DNA from: Mesostigma viride
Taxonomy: Eukaryota; Streptophyta; Mesostigmatophyceae; Mesostigmatales; Mesostigmataceae
Direction of reading: 5' to 3'
NCBI GenBank assembly: GCA_009746045.1
Contig: RPFO01000026.1
Coordinates: 3,963,399 to 4,027,398, forward strand
DNA length: 64,000 nucleotides
The translations under genes and the position numbers were made by a program. The notes beneath the pieces were generated by a model. It made no database searches, was not told the DNA's origin, and saw only the letters and a program-made list of their open reading frames with translations. Positions 24,701 to 34,830 of the stretch are shown piece after piece (the first letter of the stretch is position 1; the number at the start of each line of letters is the position of its first letter).

Positions 24701-27700
24701 AAGGGGCGGCTGCACACACACGAAAAACCACCGCGCACGCAAGGGGCGGCTGCACACACACGTACACACACCGCGCACGCAAGGGGCAGCTGCACACACA
24801 CGTACATACACCATGCACGCAAGGGGCTGCACACACACTTACACACACCTTGCACGCAAGGGCCGGCATGCACACACACTGCATGGCATACACCGCCCAC
24901 GCAAGGGGCGGCTGCACACACGTACATACACCGCGCACGCAAGGGGCGGCTGCACACACACGTACATACACCGCGCACGCAATTAAGGGGAAACTGTCCA
25001 CACATGGACATACACTGCGCACGGAAGGGGCGGCTGCATTAACACGTACATACACCGCGCACGCAAGGGGCGGCTGCACACACACGTACATACACCATGC
25101 ACGCAAGGGGCGGCTGCACACACATGTACATCCACCGCGCACGCAAGGGGCGAGTGCACACACACGTACACACACCGCGCACGCAAGGGGCGGCTGCACA
25201 CACACGTACACACACCATGCACGCAATTGCCGGCATGCACACACACGTACATCCACCGCGCACGCAAGGGGCAACTGCACACACATGTACACACACCGCG
25301 CACGCTTGGGGCAGCTGCACTCACATGTACACACACCGCGCACGCAAGGGCCGGCTGCACACACACTTACATACACCGCGCACGCAAGGGGCAACTGCAC
25401 ACACATGTACACACACCGCGCACGCAAGGGCCGGCTGCACACACACGTACATACACCGCGCACGCAAGGGGAAACTGCCCACACATGGACATACACTGCG
25501 CACGCAAGGGGCGGCTGCATTAACACGTACATACACCGCGCACGCAAGGGCCGGCATGCACACACACGTACATACACCGCCCATGTAAGGGGCGGCTGCA
25601 CACACACGTACACACACCATGCACGCAAGGGCCGGCATGCACACACAGTATACACACACCGCGCACGCAAGGGGCGGCTGCACACACACGTACATACACT
25701 GCGCACGCAAGGGGCTGCTGCACACACACTTACACTCACCATGCACGCAAGGGGCGGCTGCACACACACGTACATACACCGCGCACGCAAGGGACGGCTG
25801 CACACACACGTACATACACCGCGCACGCAAGGGGCAACTGCCCGCACATGTACATCCACCGCGCACGCAATTAAGGGACGGCTGCACACACACGTACATA
25901 CACCGCGCACGCAAGGGGCAACGGCACTCACATGTACATACACCATGCACGCAAGGGGCGGCTGCACACACACGTACATACACCGCGCACGCAAGGGGCT
26001 GCTGCACACACACTTACACACACAATGCACGCAATTAGGGGCGACGGCACTCACATGTACATACTCTTGGGCGGCTGCACTCACATGTACATACACCGCG
26101 CATGCAAGGGGCAACTGCACACACACGTACACACACCATGCACGCAAGGGCCGGCATGCACACACACGTACATACACTGCGCACGCAAGGGGCAACTGCA
26201 CACACAACGTACACACACCATGCACGGAAGGGACGGCTGCACTCACATGTACACACACCATGCACGCAAGGGCCGGCTGCACACACACGTACATACACCA
26301 TGCACGCAAGGGGCTGCACACACACTTACACACCACCTTGCACGCAAGGGCCGGCATGCACACACACTGGCATACACCGCGCACGCAAGGGGCGGCTGCA
26401 CACACGTACATACACCGCGCACGCAAGGGGCGAGTGCACACACACGTACACACACCGCGCACGCAATTAAGGGACGGCTGCACACACACGTACATACACC
26501 GCGCACGCAAGGGGCAACGGCACTCACATGTACATCCACCATGCACGCAAGGGGCGGCTGCACACACACGTACACACACCATGCACGCAAGGACAAGGAT
26601 TCACACACATGTACACACACAAAGCACGCAAGGGGCTGCTGCACACACACGTACATACACCGCGCACGCAAGGGGCGGCTGCACTCACATGTACACACAC
26701 AAAGCACGCAAGGGCCGGCTGCACACACACGTACATACACTGCGCACGCACGGGGCGACTGCACACACATGTACATAAACCATGCACGCAAGGGGCGGCT
26801 GCACACACATGTACATACACCGCGCACGCAAGGGGCGAGTGCAAACACATGTACATACACCGCGCACGCAAGGACAAGGATGCACACACATGTACATACA
26901 CCGCGCACGCAAGGGGCGGCTGCACACACACGTACATACACCGCGCACGCAAGGGGCGAGTGCGCACACACGTACATACACCGCGCACGCAAGGGGCGGC
27001 TGCACACACACGTACATACACCGCGCACGCACGGGGCCAGTGCAAGCACATGTACATACACCATGCACGCAAGGGGCGGCTGCACACACATGTACATACA
27101 CCGCGCACGCAAGGGGCGAGTGCAAACACATGTACATACACCGCGCACGCAAGGGGCAACTGCCCGCACATGTACATCCACCGCACACGCAAGGGGCGGC
27201 TGCACACACATGTACATACACCGCGCACGCAAGGGGCGGCTGCACACACACGTACATACACCGCGCACGCAAGGGGCGAGTGCGCACACACGTACATACA
27301 CCGCGCACGCAAGGGGGGCTGCACACACACGTACATACACCGCGCACGCAAGGGGCCAGTGCAAGCACATGTACATACACCATGCACGCAAGGGCCGGCA
27401 TGCACAGAAACGTACATACACCGCGCACGCAAGGGGCTGCTGCACACACACGTACACACACCATGCACGCACGGGGCGGCTGCACACACACGTACATCCA
27501 CTGCGCACGCACGGGGCCGGCGACTGCACACACATGTACATAAACCATGCACGCAAGGGGCGGCTGCACACACATGTACATCCACCGCGCACGCAAGGGG
27601 CGAGTGCAAACACATGTACATACACCGCGCACGCAAGGACAAGGATGCACACACATGTACATACACCGCGCACGCAAGGGGCGGCTGCACACGCACGTAC

Positions 27701-27779
27701 ATACACCGCGCACGCAAGGGGCGGCTGCACACACACGTACATACACCGCGCACGCACGGGGCCAGTGCAAGCACATGTA
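21763..27779. repeat. 40-bp minisatellite array, right segment
   Basis: About 150 units. The first 4 kb repeats variants from the central segment, including ACGAAAAACC units (22600, 24720) and the CTTACACACACCTTGC block (about 23193, 24837, 26323). From about 25500 the units become more divergent, with GGACAAGGATGC variants and small indels, as expected toward an array edge. Confidence 0.95.
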
Positions 27780-27816
27780 CAGTACCAACCCGCGGTAACG
27801 CAACTAGTTACGCAAC
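27780..27816 (+). repeat. Left TIR of the TA-type element
   Basis: 37 bp, starts CAGTACCAACCCGCGG and ends TTACGCAAC. Exact reverse complement of 33008-33044. Confidence 0.92.
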
Positions 27817-28662
27817 TAATCAAAAAAAATTAAATGACGTATTTATATGAAGGAAGTGTAGGGCTACCCAACGCCACCTTCCGTTGCGTAAAAGCTTATG
27901 TCTACAGAAAGATACGGGGTCAGGAAGAATCGCCATAGCCAGTTCCGCAAAAGGCACTCACCGATTTTGCGGTTCCGCAACGAGGGAGAAACGCAACAAA
28001 CATGGGGTACCCTCGATGTAGGGGCCAATAATGAACTGACGCGTTGCGGTTAAAAAGGATGCGGCGGAAGTCAGAAGTCTGAAATTGATCGATCCTCAGT
28101 TATTACGTCTGGCTTCCTCGTATTTACGAAAGGTGCGTAAGGGCTGCCACCGGTACGTACAGTACGTAGTACCAGGTCCGCCATGGCATATCGACGTGTT
28201 AAAATTTGGCATACACGCCAAAATTAATTTTGCCCGACAGGCTCATGAAATATAATGTGTTCGCTTGGACTGTTTATATGTACTGAAAGCATAGCATCAT
28301 TGACGATGGCTTGTGCGAAATCCTCACATTAATATGTAAAGTACTAATCGTGGATCGGACGTGCATAACGTCGCTCCACACGTAAGCCAGCCATAATTTC
28401 AATGCACAAGGATACACATTTCCATCACCATTCATCTTCATCATCCTGAACGACTCGAAAACGCGGAAAAGATAACGGCAGGCTCGAGCTACCATGGTCC
28501 GGATTCTCCCGATTTCTGGCCTGCGCTGGTTGTCTCTTTGATAACGTGCATGTACCAAAAAATTTGTGGGCGCGGTGTACGTATTTTTCACACTTGATCA
28601 TCGTGAACCGGCGTGTACCCTCGTCCGGCGCACGCATTACATACTACATACACGTGTACGTA
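27817..28662. other. Element interior; no gene recognised
   Basis: Short frames only. TTGCGTAA/CGCAAC motifs near 27885, 27965-28000 and 28041 repeat the TIR sequence and may be transposase contact sites. Confidence 0.4.
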
Positions 28663-28746
28663 CGACAGGACAACAGCTATCTATCAATGATGATAGATAG
28701 CTGTTTGTCCTGTCGGTCATTGATAGATAGCTGTTGTCCTGTCGGA
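28663..28746. repeat. Palindrome with a third partial copy
   Basis: CGACAGGACAACAGCTATC is followed by its inverted copy around ATGA with one extra T, then the inverted arm is repeated once more. It could form a long hairpin or cruciform. Confidence 0.8.
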
Positions 28747-28997
28747 GATAGTACAACAATTACAATACATCATCACTTGATCTTAGCTTGCAATTTATAA
28801 ACATTAAATCATCATTTTTAAAAGGAACAAATATAATTGATCATCCACAAGTCCGCCTGTAAGTGGGTGCACACGGGTGTACACTACGGGTGTACACAGG
28901 TGTACACGCCGGGTGTATTATGTAGTAGAAACAGCCCGGTACATGCTCTACTACCAGTCTGCCACACGCTAAGTGTCGTTGGTATGTAGCTAGTGGC

Positions 28998-29114
28998 GTG
29001 ACCCACAACGTCGTTGTGGGTCACGCTCCACTTCGGTCTACTGCCACACGCCGTGTCGGCGCTTGGTATCTACATCTATGTGGTGGCGTGACCCACAACG
29101 TCGTTGTGGGTCAC
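28998..29114. repeat. Duplicated 27-bp palindrome
   Basis: Two copies (28998-29024 and 29088-29114) of arms GTGACCCACAACG and CGTTGTGGGTCAC around one T. A degenerate third start lies near 29205. Together the copies and their flanks (TGCCACACGC, CTTGGTAT) form a roughly 90-bp tandem repeat. Confidence 0.85.
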
Positions 29115-29299
29115 GCTCCACTTCGGTCTATGTACTGCCATGCCACACGCTAAGTGTCGGCGCTTGGTATGTAAGCTTATCTTACTGTATTTAGTCATTT
29201 TAGTGGCGTGATCCACAACGAAGCCGATACATGTGTACCCTCATCTGACACTTATGTACTAATACCGTCTCTGACACATATGTAAGTACTGGAAATGCC

Positions 29300-29720
29300 G
29301 TCTCCCAAGGTACGCAATCTACCGACTTGCGTGCTCAAGGGGCCGGTTTTCCCCCGGGTGCGCACTTCTCAGAATCGCACGACCACACCGCGCGCAACCT
29401 GGAGTGTGCGTTTGAAAGAAAACAATGCCATTTCCAAAGGTGTAGGTACGCAATCTATCGACTTTACTAGGGAGTGCGTAACTAGGGAGTGCGCAAGGGG
29501 CCGGTTTCCCCCCGGGTGCGCACTTCTCAGAATCGCACAACCACACCGCGCGCAACCTGGAGTGTGCGTTTGAAAGAAAACAATGCCATTTCCAAAGGTG
29601 TAGGTACGCAATCTATCGACTTTACTAGGGAGTGCGTAACTAGGGAGTGCGCAAGGGGCCGGTTTCCCCCCGGGTGCGCACTTCTCAGAATCGCACGACC
29701 ACACCGTGCAACCTGAAGTG
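29300..29720. repeat. 158-bp tandem repeat, about 2.5 copies
   Basis: CGCACTTCTCAGAATCGCAC recurs at 29361, 29519 and 29677, a period of 158. Copies differ at few positions, so amplification was recent. Confidence 0.9.
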
Positions 29721-29726
29721 CGTGAA

Positions 29727-30520
29727 TTGGCACCGTGCGCGTTTCGGAAATGCACGACTTAGCCATGGCGGCTTTGCACCCGTGCTTGCAATTTACTGTA
29801 CGTTTGCGGACGAATTTCCCGGCCAAACTCAGGAAATAGAGCTTATACGTCCCAAATATGATTCGGATCAATTTTTAGCTCGCGGGGATGCGATTTACCA
29901 CGTGCCGTCAGTGTTCTTGCTGGGAAAAACTGCGATCAGGCAGGTTCGACGGAATTGATTACTACAAGTGCTTTACGGCGCAACCCGGCGGGTGTCTAGG
30001 TTTATTTAATTACTTGTTATCATGCATCGTCGTTGAATATAGGCAGCGGCAGTAAAGATGTGACGATTTTGACCACCCTGTCACATCACAGCTTGTGTGC
30101 CGCAAAGTGCCGCTTTTGCGGGCACTGCCTGGGCCAAGGTAACGTTAGCCATGCAAGGTATGGCTGGTTTATCGTTCCCCCATGGTTTCCTGACGTTTGT
30201 AAATGAATTTAATCTTGTGAGGCGTTGTCACTTTTCAGCCTTGATGATCTTTCTCGACCGTTGCCTGGCCCTCTCTAAAGCCCTCTTTTTTTACCATGCA
30301 AATGCCACACCATGGTGTGGTAGTGCATGTTTCTAACGCTAAATGCGTTGAATAACATTCATAGATGTTATTTATTCTTTTGCTACGTTCATATTGCGTG
30401 ATTGTTTGGCCATGGGCTGCTTCAAGGGTGCTTTCAAGCTTATACGGGTGATAGAAAATCTTGGTGACAAACCATGGGCATAATGTGCCAGTCAGTATGC
30501 TGGCCATGTCATGTCAAAAT
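29727..30520 (+). pseudogene. Cargo segment shared with the TTAA element at 53410-55136
   Basis: About 800 bases align with 53660-54440 at roughly three-quarters identity with indels (estimated by eye). Shared stretches include GGAAATGCACGAC, AGCTCGCGGGGATGCGATTT and GGGCCAAGGTAACG. One frame has a Cys-rich run (CAAKC.FCGH) just before a possible splice donor AAG|GTAAC near 30138. It could be a captured host gene fragment or a transposase relic. I recognise no family. Confidence 0.5.
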
Positions 30521-30576
30521 AAACAGTTTAGCCAGGAGGAGGAGGATTATAAGATGCTGAGCTGGGCTTACAACTG

Positions 30577-30592
30577 TTTAGGGTTTAGGGTT
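30577..30592 (+). repeat. Short telomere-like repeat
   Basis: Two perfect TTTAGGG heptamers plus TT. Arabidopsis-type telomere sequence at an internal site, flanked by a GGTTGTGATGG-rich repeat. Confidence 0.6.
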
Positions 30593-30597
30593 GTGAT

Positions 30598-30775
30598 GGT
30601 TGGATGGTTGGGGGCTGCAGCTAGCGTGCGTGGATAAATAGTGGTTGGATGGTGAGGATTTGCTGCCATGTGTGCATGGATGGTGGTGGGATGGTGGGGG
30701 GTTGCAGCCATGCATGCGTGGATGGTGGTGGGATGGTGGGGGGTGCAGCCATGCGTGCATGGATGGTGGTTGCAA
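30598..30775 (-). repeat. About 42-bp minisatellite, left inverted arm
   Basis: Units such as GGATGGTGGTGGGATGGTGG with GCAGCCATGCATGCG. They are the reverse complement of the array at 31262-31850. Confidence 0.85.
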
Positions 30776-30822
30776 CTGCCCATTGTTCATGATCCAAGAA
30801 ATTTACGGCTAGACTATGCGAA

Positions 30823-31195
30823 GTTGAATTGAATTATTTAAATTGAATAGAATTGAATTGAACTGAACTGACTTGAATTGACTTGAATTGAATTGACTTG
30901 AATTGAATTGACTTGAATTGAATTGAATTGAATTGAATTGAATTGAATTGAATTGAATTGAATTGAATTGAATTGAATTGAATTGAATTGAATTGAATTG
31001 AATTGAATTGAATTGAATTGAATTGAATTGAATTGAATTGAATTGAATTGAATTGATTGAATTGAATTGTCAATTGAACTGTCAATTGAGTTGTCAATTG
31101 AATTGTCAATTGAGTTGTCAATTGAATTGTCAATTGAATTGTCAATTGAATTGTCAATTCAATTGTCAATTGTCAATTGTCAATTGAACTAAATT
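30823..31195. repeat. (AATTG)n pentanucleotide array and derived repeats
   Basis: Nearly pure AATTG/TTGAA repeats to about 31070, then GTCAATTGAATT-type 15-mers to about 31195. Centred between the two inverted 42-bp arrays. A LINE tail in this window is (AATTC/AATTG)n, so this may be an expanded tail. Confidence 0.95.
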
Positions 31196-31261
31196 TCGTC
31201 TCATTTAATCAGTAAGCTTACTTTAATCCATTAATTATAATCCATGACTTAGAAGTATCAA

Positions 31262-31850
31262 GAAGTCCCTACATCCCCACCATCAAGGACTCCCTACACC
31301 CCCATCATCCAACTACCATCCACGCACGCATGGCTGCAACCCCCCACTATCAAACCATCATCCACGCACACATGGCTGCAGCCCACCACCATCAAACAAC
31401 CATTAATGCATGCATGGCAGCATCCCCCCACCATCCAACCACCATCCACGCATGCATGGCTGCACCCCCCACCATCCAACCACCATCCACGCACACATGG
31501 CTGCAACCCCCCATCTTCCAACCACCATCCACGCACACATGGCTGCAACCCCCCACCATCAAACCACCATCGGCACGCATGCATGGCAGCAAAACCTCAC
31601 CATCCAACCACCATCCACGCATGCATGGCTGAACCCCCCACAATCCAACCACCATCCACGCACAACACATGGCTGCAACCCCCCACCATCCAACCATCAT
31701 CCACGCACACATGGCTGCAGCCCACCACCATCAAACAACCATTAGTGCATGCATGGCAGCAATCCCTCGCCATCCAACCACCATCCACACACGCATTGCT
31801 GCAGCCCCCCACCATTCAAGCACCATCCACGCACATACGCCATCACCTCC
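31262..31850 (+). repeat. About 42-bp minisatellite, right inverted arm
   Basis: About 14 units like ATGGCTGCAACCCCCCACCA then TCCAACCACCATCCACGCAC. Inverted relative to 30598-30775, so the pair can fold back around the AATTG array. Confidence 0.9.
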
Positions 31851-33007
31851 TACAGTAATGTCCAACCACCATCCACAAAGCACGGGGCTTATGGATTACA
31901 AGGCATTCAGCACGCCTGAATGCATGTAAGGCATGGACCACAAAATTTGCAGATGGCATGCTGAGAAAAGTAAAATCTGATTAAAATGTAGCAATGCCGT
32001 TAATAACAGCAATAACGCCTAGAAACTGACCAGTCTTTTGCACGCTTCTTGGAACAAGGACGCCGCCACCAGGCAGGTCAGGTCGGTTTCCTGACTACGC
32101 AATATAGACTCTCTAATACAAACTTTAAAAAATAAATGAAGCACGTGCAGCAAAATCAATGTCTTCCTGGCCAGTTCTCGACAATCTTACAAGCACGCCA
32201 CCGGAAACGTTAGTCAAAATAGCAAAAGCTGCGGGAAATTTGGCGAGGAAACAAAACGGCGAACAAAACGGTAAGAACATCCCGGAGATGACGCTAAAAC
32301 CAAGCCATAACGGACTGTTCAAGCGCAAACAGATTGGTAGATGAGGTGCAGAAAAAGAGCCTTCCGCAGCAGGCCTGATTACCTGCCTGGCACGCGAGGA
32401 AAGCGAGTTAACCATGGCAGGCTGGAATGCGCTTCGCGCAGGCCTGCTTACTTTACCTCCGAAGGAAACCGGAAATGGCCACAAATCAAAGCTAATTCGC
32501 TTGATTCCTATTTCCTCACTTTAAACCCCTCCCTTCTGCGTCGTTCAATACCAGGAATCTTGGCTATCACTCTGGCAAGAAGCCAATCTAATATATTCAT
32601 CGCGGCCAGATTTGCGAATCAGACCCCCTCGCAACCGTGGGTTAAAGAAGGGCAGCGGTCTTTCATACCTAATGCATATTTCGTCAACAAAACATCTTTT
32701 GGAGTATCTTTCATACAGCATCGATCTCCATAACTTTTTTGCATTTCGGCCGACAAATTAGGCAAGTTTTCATGGAACGCGCACCGCCATGGCCACCTTC
32801 GCACGTATACACTACACAGCCAGGCCCCTTTTACGTTCTGTACTTCTGTAGGTACATTACGTGTTGGGCCGGTGGTCAGCTCGTAACAAGTCAGTCAGTC
32901 TGTCTCGTGCGGAACTTCAAGTACGAAATTCGCCACCACTTTGGGCCGTATCGGTCCTTGGTAGTTACGCAACAAACATTCGATCGGTCGCCGTGGAAAG
33001 TACCATT
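31851..33007. other. Element interior; no gene recognised
   Basis: Only short frames. One at 32159-32344 (+) encodes a 61-residue hydrophilic peptide with no recognised motif. TTACGCAACA at about 32965 and TTGCGTAAC at about 33009 repeat the TIR motif. Confidence 0.4.
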
Positions 33008-33044
33008 GTTGCGTAACTAGTTGCGTTACCGCGGGTTGGTACTG
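33008..33044 (-). repeat. Right TIR of the TA-type element
   Basis: Ends CCGCGGGTTGGTACTG, followed by TA. Exact reverse complement of 27780-27816. Confidence 0.92.
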
Positions 33045-33747
33045 TACATACACCATGCACGCAAGGGGCGGCTGCACACACATGTACATACACCGCGCAC
33101 GCAAGGGGCGAGTGCAAACACATGTACATACACCGCGCACGCAAGGGGCAACTGCCCGCACATGTACATCCACCGCGCACGCAAGGGGCGGCTGCACACA
33201 CATGTACACACACCATGCACGCAAGGACAAGGATGCACACACATGTACACACACCATGCACGCAAGGGGCGGCTGCACACACACGTACACACACCGCGCA
33301 CGCAAGGGGCGAGTGCAAACACATGTACATACACCATGCACGCAAGGACAAGGATGCACACACATGTACACACACCATGCACGCAAGGGGCGGCTGCACA
33401 CACACGTACATACACAATGCACGGTTGGGGCGACGGCACTCACATGTACATACACCATGCACGCAAGGACAAGGATGCACACACATGTACATACACCGCG
33501 CACGCAAGGGGCGGCTGCACACACACGTACATACACCGCGCACGCAAGGGGCGAGTGCAAACACATGTACATACACCGCGCACGCAAGGGGCGGCTGCAC
33601 ACACACGTACACACACCATGCACGCAAGGGCCGGCATGCACACACACGTACATACACCGCGCACGCAAGGGGCGGCTGCACAGAAACGTACACACACCGC
33701 GCACGCAAGGGCCGGCTGCACACACATGTACATACACCTTGCACGTA
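33045..33747. repeat. 40-bp minisatellite array, last segment
   Basis: About 17 units, including the GGACAAGGATGC variant also seen just left of the TA-type element. This confirms that the element split one array. Confidence 0.93.
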
Positions 33748-33905
33748 CAACACACAACACACACACACAACAAAAAATTATATACACACACACACGCACA
33801 CGCACACGCACACGCACACGCACACGCACACGCACACGCACAACACACACAACACACACAACACACACACGCACACGTGAACAACACACACACACAACAA
33901 TTATA
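33748..33905. repeat. CA-rich microsatellites at the array edge
   Basis: AACACACAACAC runs, then (ACGCAC)n of about 8 copies at about 33789-33840, then (AACACACAC)n. Simple alternating purine-pyrimidine DNA that may be the seed sequence of the minisatellite. Confidence 0.9.
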
Positions 33906-34006
33906 ATATTAGTGTAGTATATCAAACAAAATAGTAATAAAGTATTTGCAAGCGTACTTCGTGTGAATTATGTGTAGACGAGAATAGAAGCTAAACAAAA
34001 CTCTAA

Positions 34007-34075
34007 TGGAGAAAGAGGGATTCGAACCCTTGGGAAAGTTACCCCATACATAGCATTCCACTCGGACATTTCTCC
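34007..34075 (-). pseudogene. tRNA-Ser pseudogene, plastid/bacterial type, anticodon arm deleted
   Basis: On the minus strand a 7-bp acceptor stem GGAGAAA/TTTCTCC is intact. The start of the D arm (GTCCGAGTGG) and a long variable arm (GGGG...TTCCC) are present. The T arm AGGGTTCGAATCCCT is perfect. At 69 nt it lacks about 20 nt covering the D loop and most of the anticodon stem-loop, so it cannot decode. The layout matches chloroplast trnS (class II). It probably reached the nucleus as plastid DNA. An unusual functional RNA is possible but unlikely. Confidence 0.7.
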
Positions 34076-34107
34076 GAAAAAAAGGTCACGTAAGCTAAGG
34101 GTGGAGA

Positions 34108-34168
34108 GTTAAGGGTGTAGGTTGTAGGATGTATGGTGTAGGGTGTAGGGTGTAGGGTGTAGGGTGTC
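34108..34168 (+). repeat. Degenerate telomere-like heptads (GTGTAGG)n
   Basis: Begins TTAAGGGTGTAGG and settles into four or more GGTGTAG heptamers. One base differs from the plant-type telomere unit TTTAGGG. Could be an interstitial telomere relic or a simple repeat. Confidence 0.6.
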
Positions 34169-34510
34169 TTGAGCTTTCTTTTTTGAGATCAATAGAGTCC
34201 CCTTCCATGATCATGTGCGTGATCTGGTTATGATTTTCATCTATGGCGTGTGTGGCCACATCGTGTATTTACAACTTTCTAGCCATGGATAACTAGGTAA
34301 CCATAAATTGGTTACCATGATAACTAGGTAAAAACGTGTTGGTTTCAGAATACATGTGATCGCTGCATTGTCATCTACAATGTACAAATCAATCACGGAT
34401 TTCGGGGCTACGGATTTCGGGGCTAAGTTTTTGTGGGTAGAGATTGGCAAGGGTGTCTTTATCTTGCCACTTGGTCACTTGGTGTGCATTACGTCTGTTC
34501 TTGCGTTGGA
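34169..34510. other. Unrecognised DNA
   Basis: Contains a short inverted repeat GGTAACCA/TGGTTACC near 34290 and a duplicated GATTTCGGGGCTA near 34397-34425. No gene seen. Confidence 0.4.
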
Positions 34511-34830
34511 GTCAAAAAACTGTCCGTGTGTGGTGGTGGACTTTTCCTCACGGGCAGTCGCCATATGTCATACAAGCACTTGTTCGGCGTACCACTAGCT
34601 CATGTATGTCACCATTGTAATTTTGCGTTGTAACAGCATTTCTCGGAGCCAACGGCCGTTGGACTCAAAAAACTGACCGTGTGTGGTGGTGGACTTTTCC
34701 TCACGGGCAGTCGCCATATGTCATACAAGCACTTGTTCGGCGTACCACTAGCTCGTGGATGTCACCATTGTAATTTTGAGTTGTAACAGCATTTCTCGGA
34801 GCCAACGGCCGTTGGACTTCGAAAAACTGA
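34511..34830. repeat. 153-bp tandem repeat with palindrome CCAACGGCCGTTGG
   Basis: TCAAAAAACTG recurs at 34512 and 34665, and a third partial start is near 34817. Each copy ends with CTCGGAGCCAACGGCCGTTGG. The palindrome also occurs at 35060-35073 and 35311-35324 (one mismatch) and 36367-36380 (one mismatch). Confidence 0.8.

Larger units (their letters stand above)
27780..33044. mobile_element. TA-type (Tc1/mariner-like) DNA element, non-autonomous, 5.3 kb
   Basis: Perfect 37-bp terminal inverted repeats starting CAGTACCAACCCGCGG (27780-27816 and 33008-33044), flanked by TA on both sides (27778-27779, 33045-33046) inside the minisatellite. CAGT ends and TA duplications are typical of Tc1/mariner. 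Sub-terminal copies of the decamer-like GTTGCGTAA/ACGCAAC occur near both ends. No DDE/D transposase was recognised. The interior holds palindromes, a 158-bp tandem repeat, cargo shared with the TTAA element at 53410-55136, inverted 42-bp minisatellites and an AATTG array. It would need a transposase from elsewhere. Confidence 0.85.
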
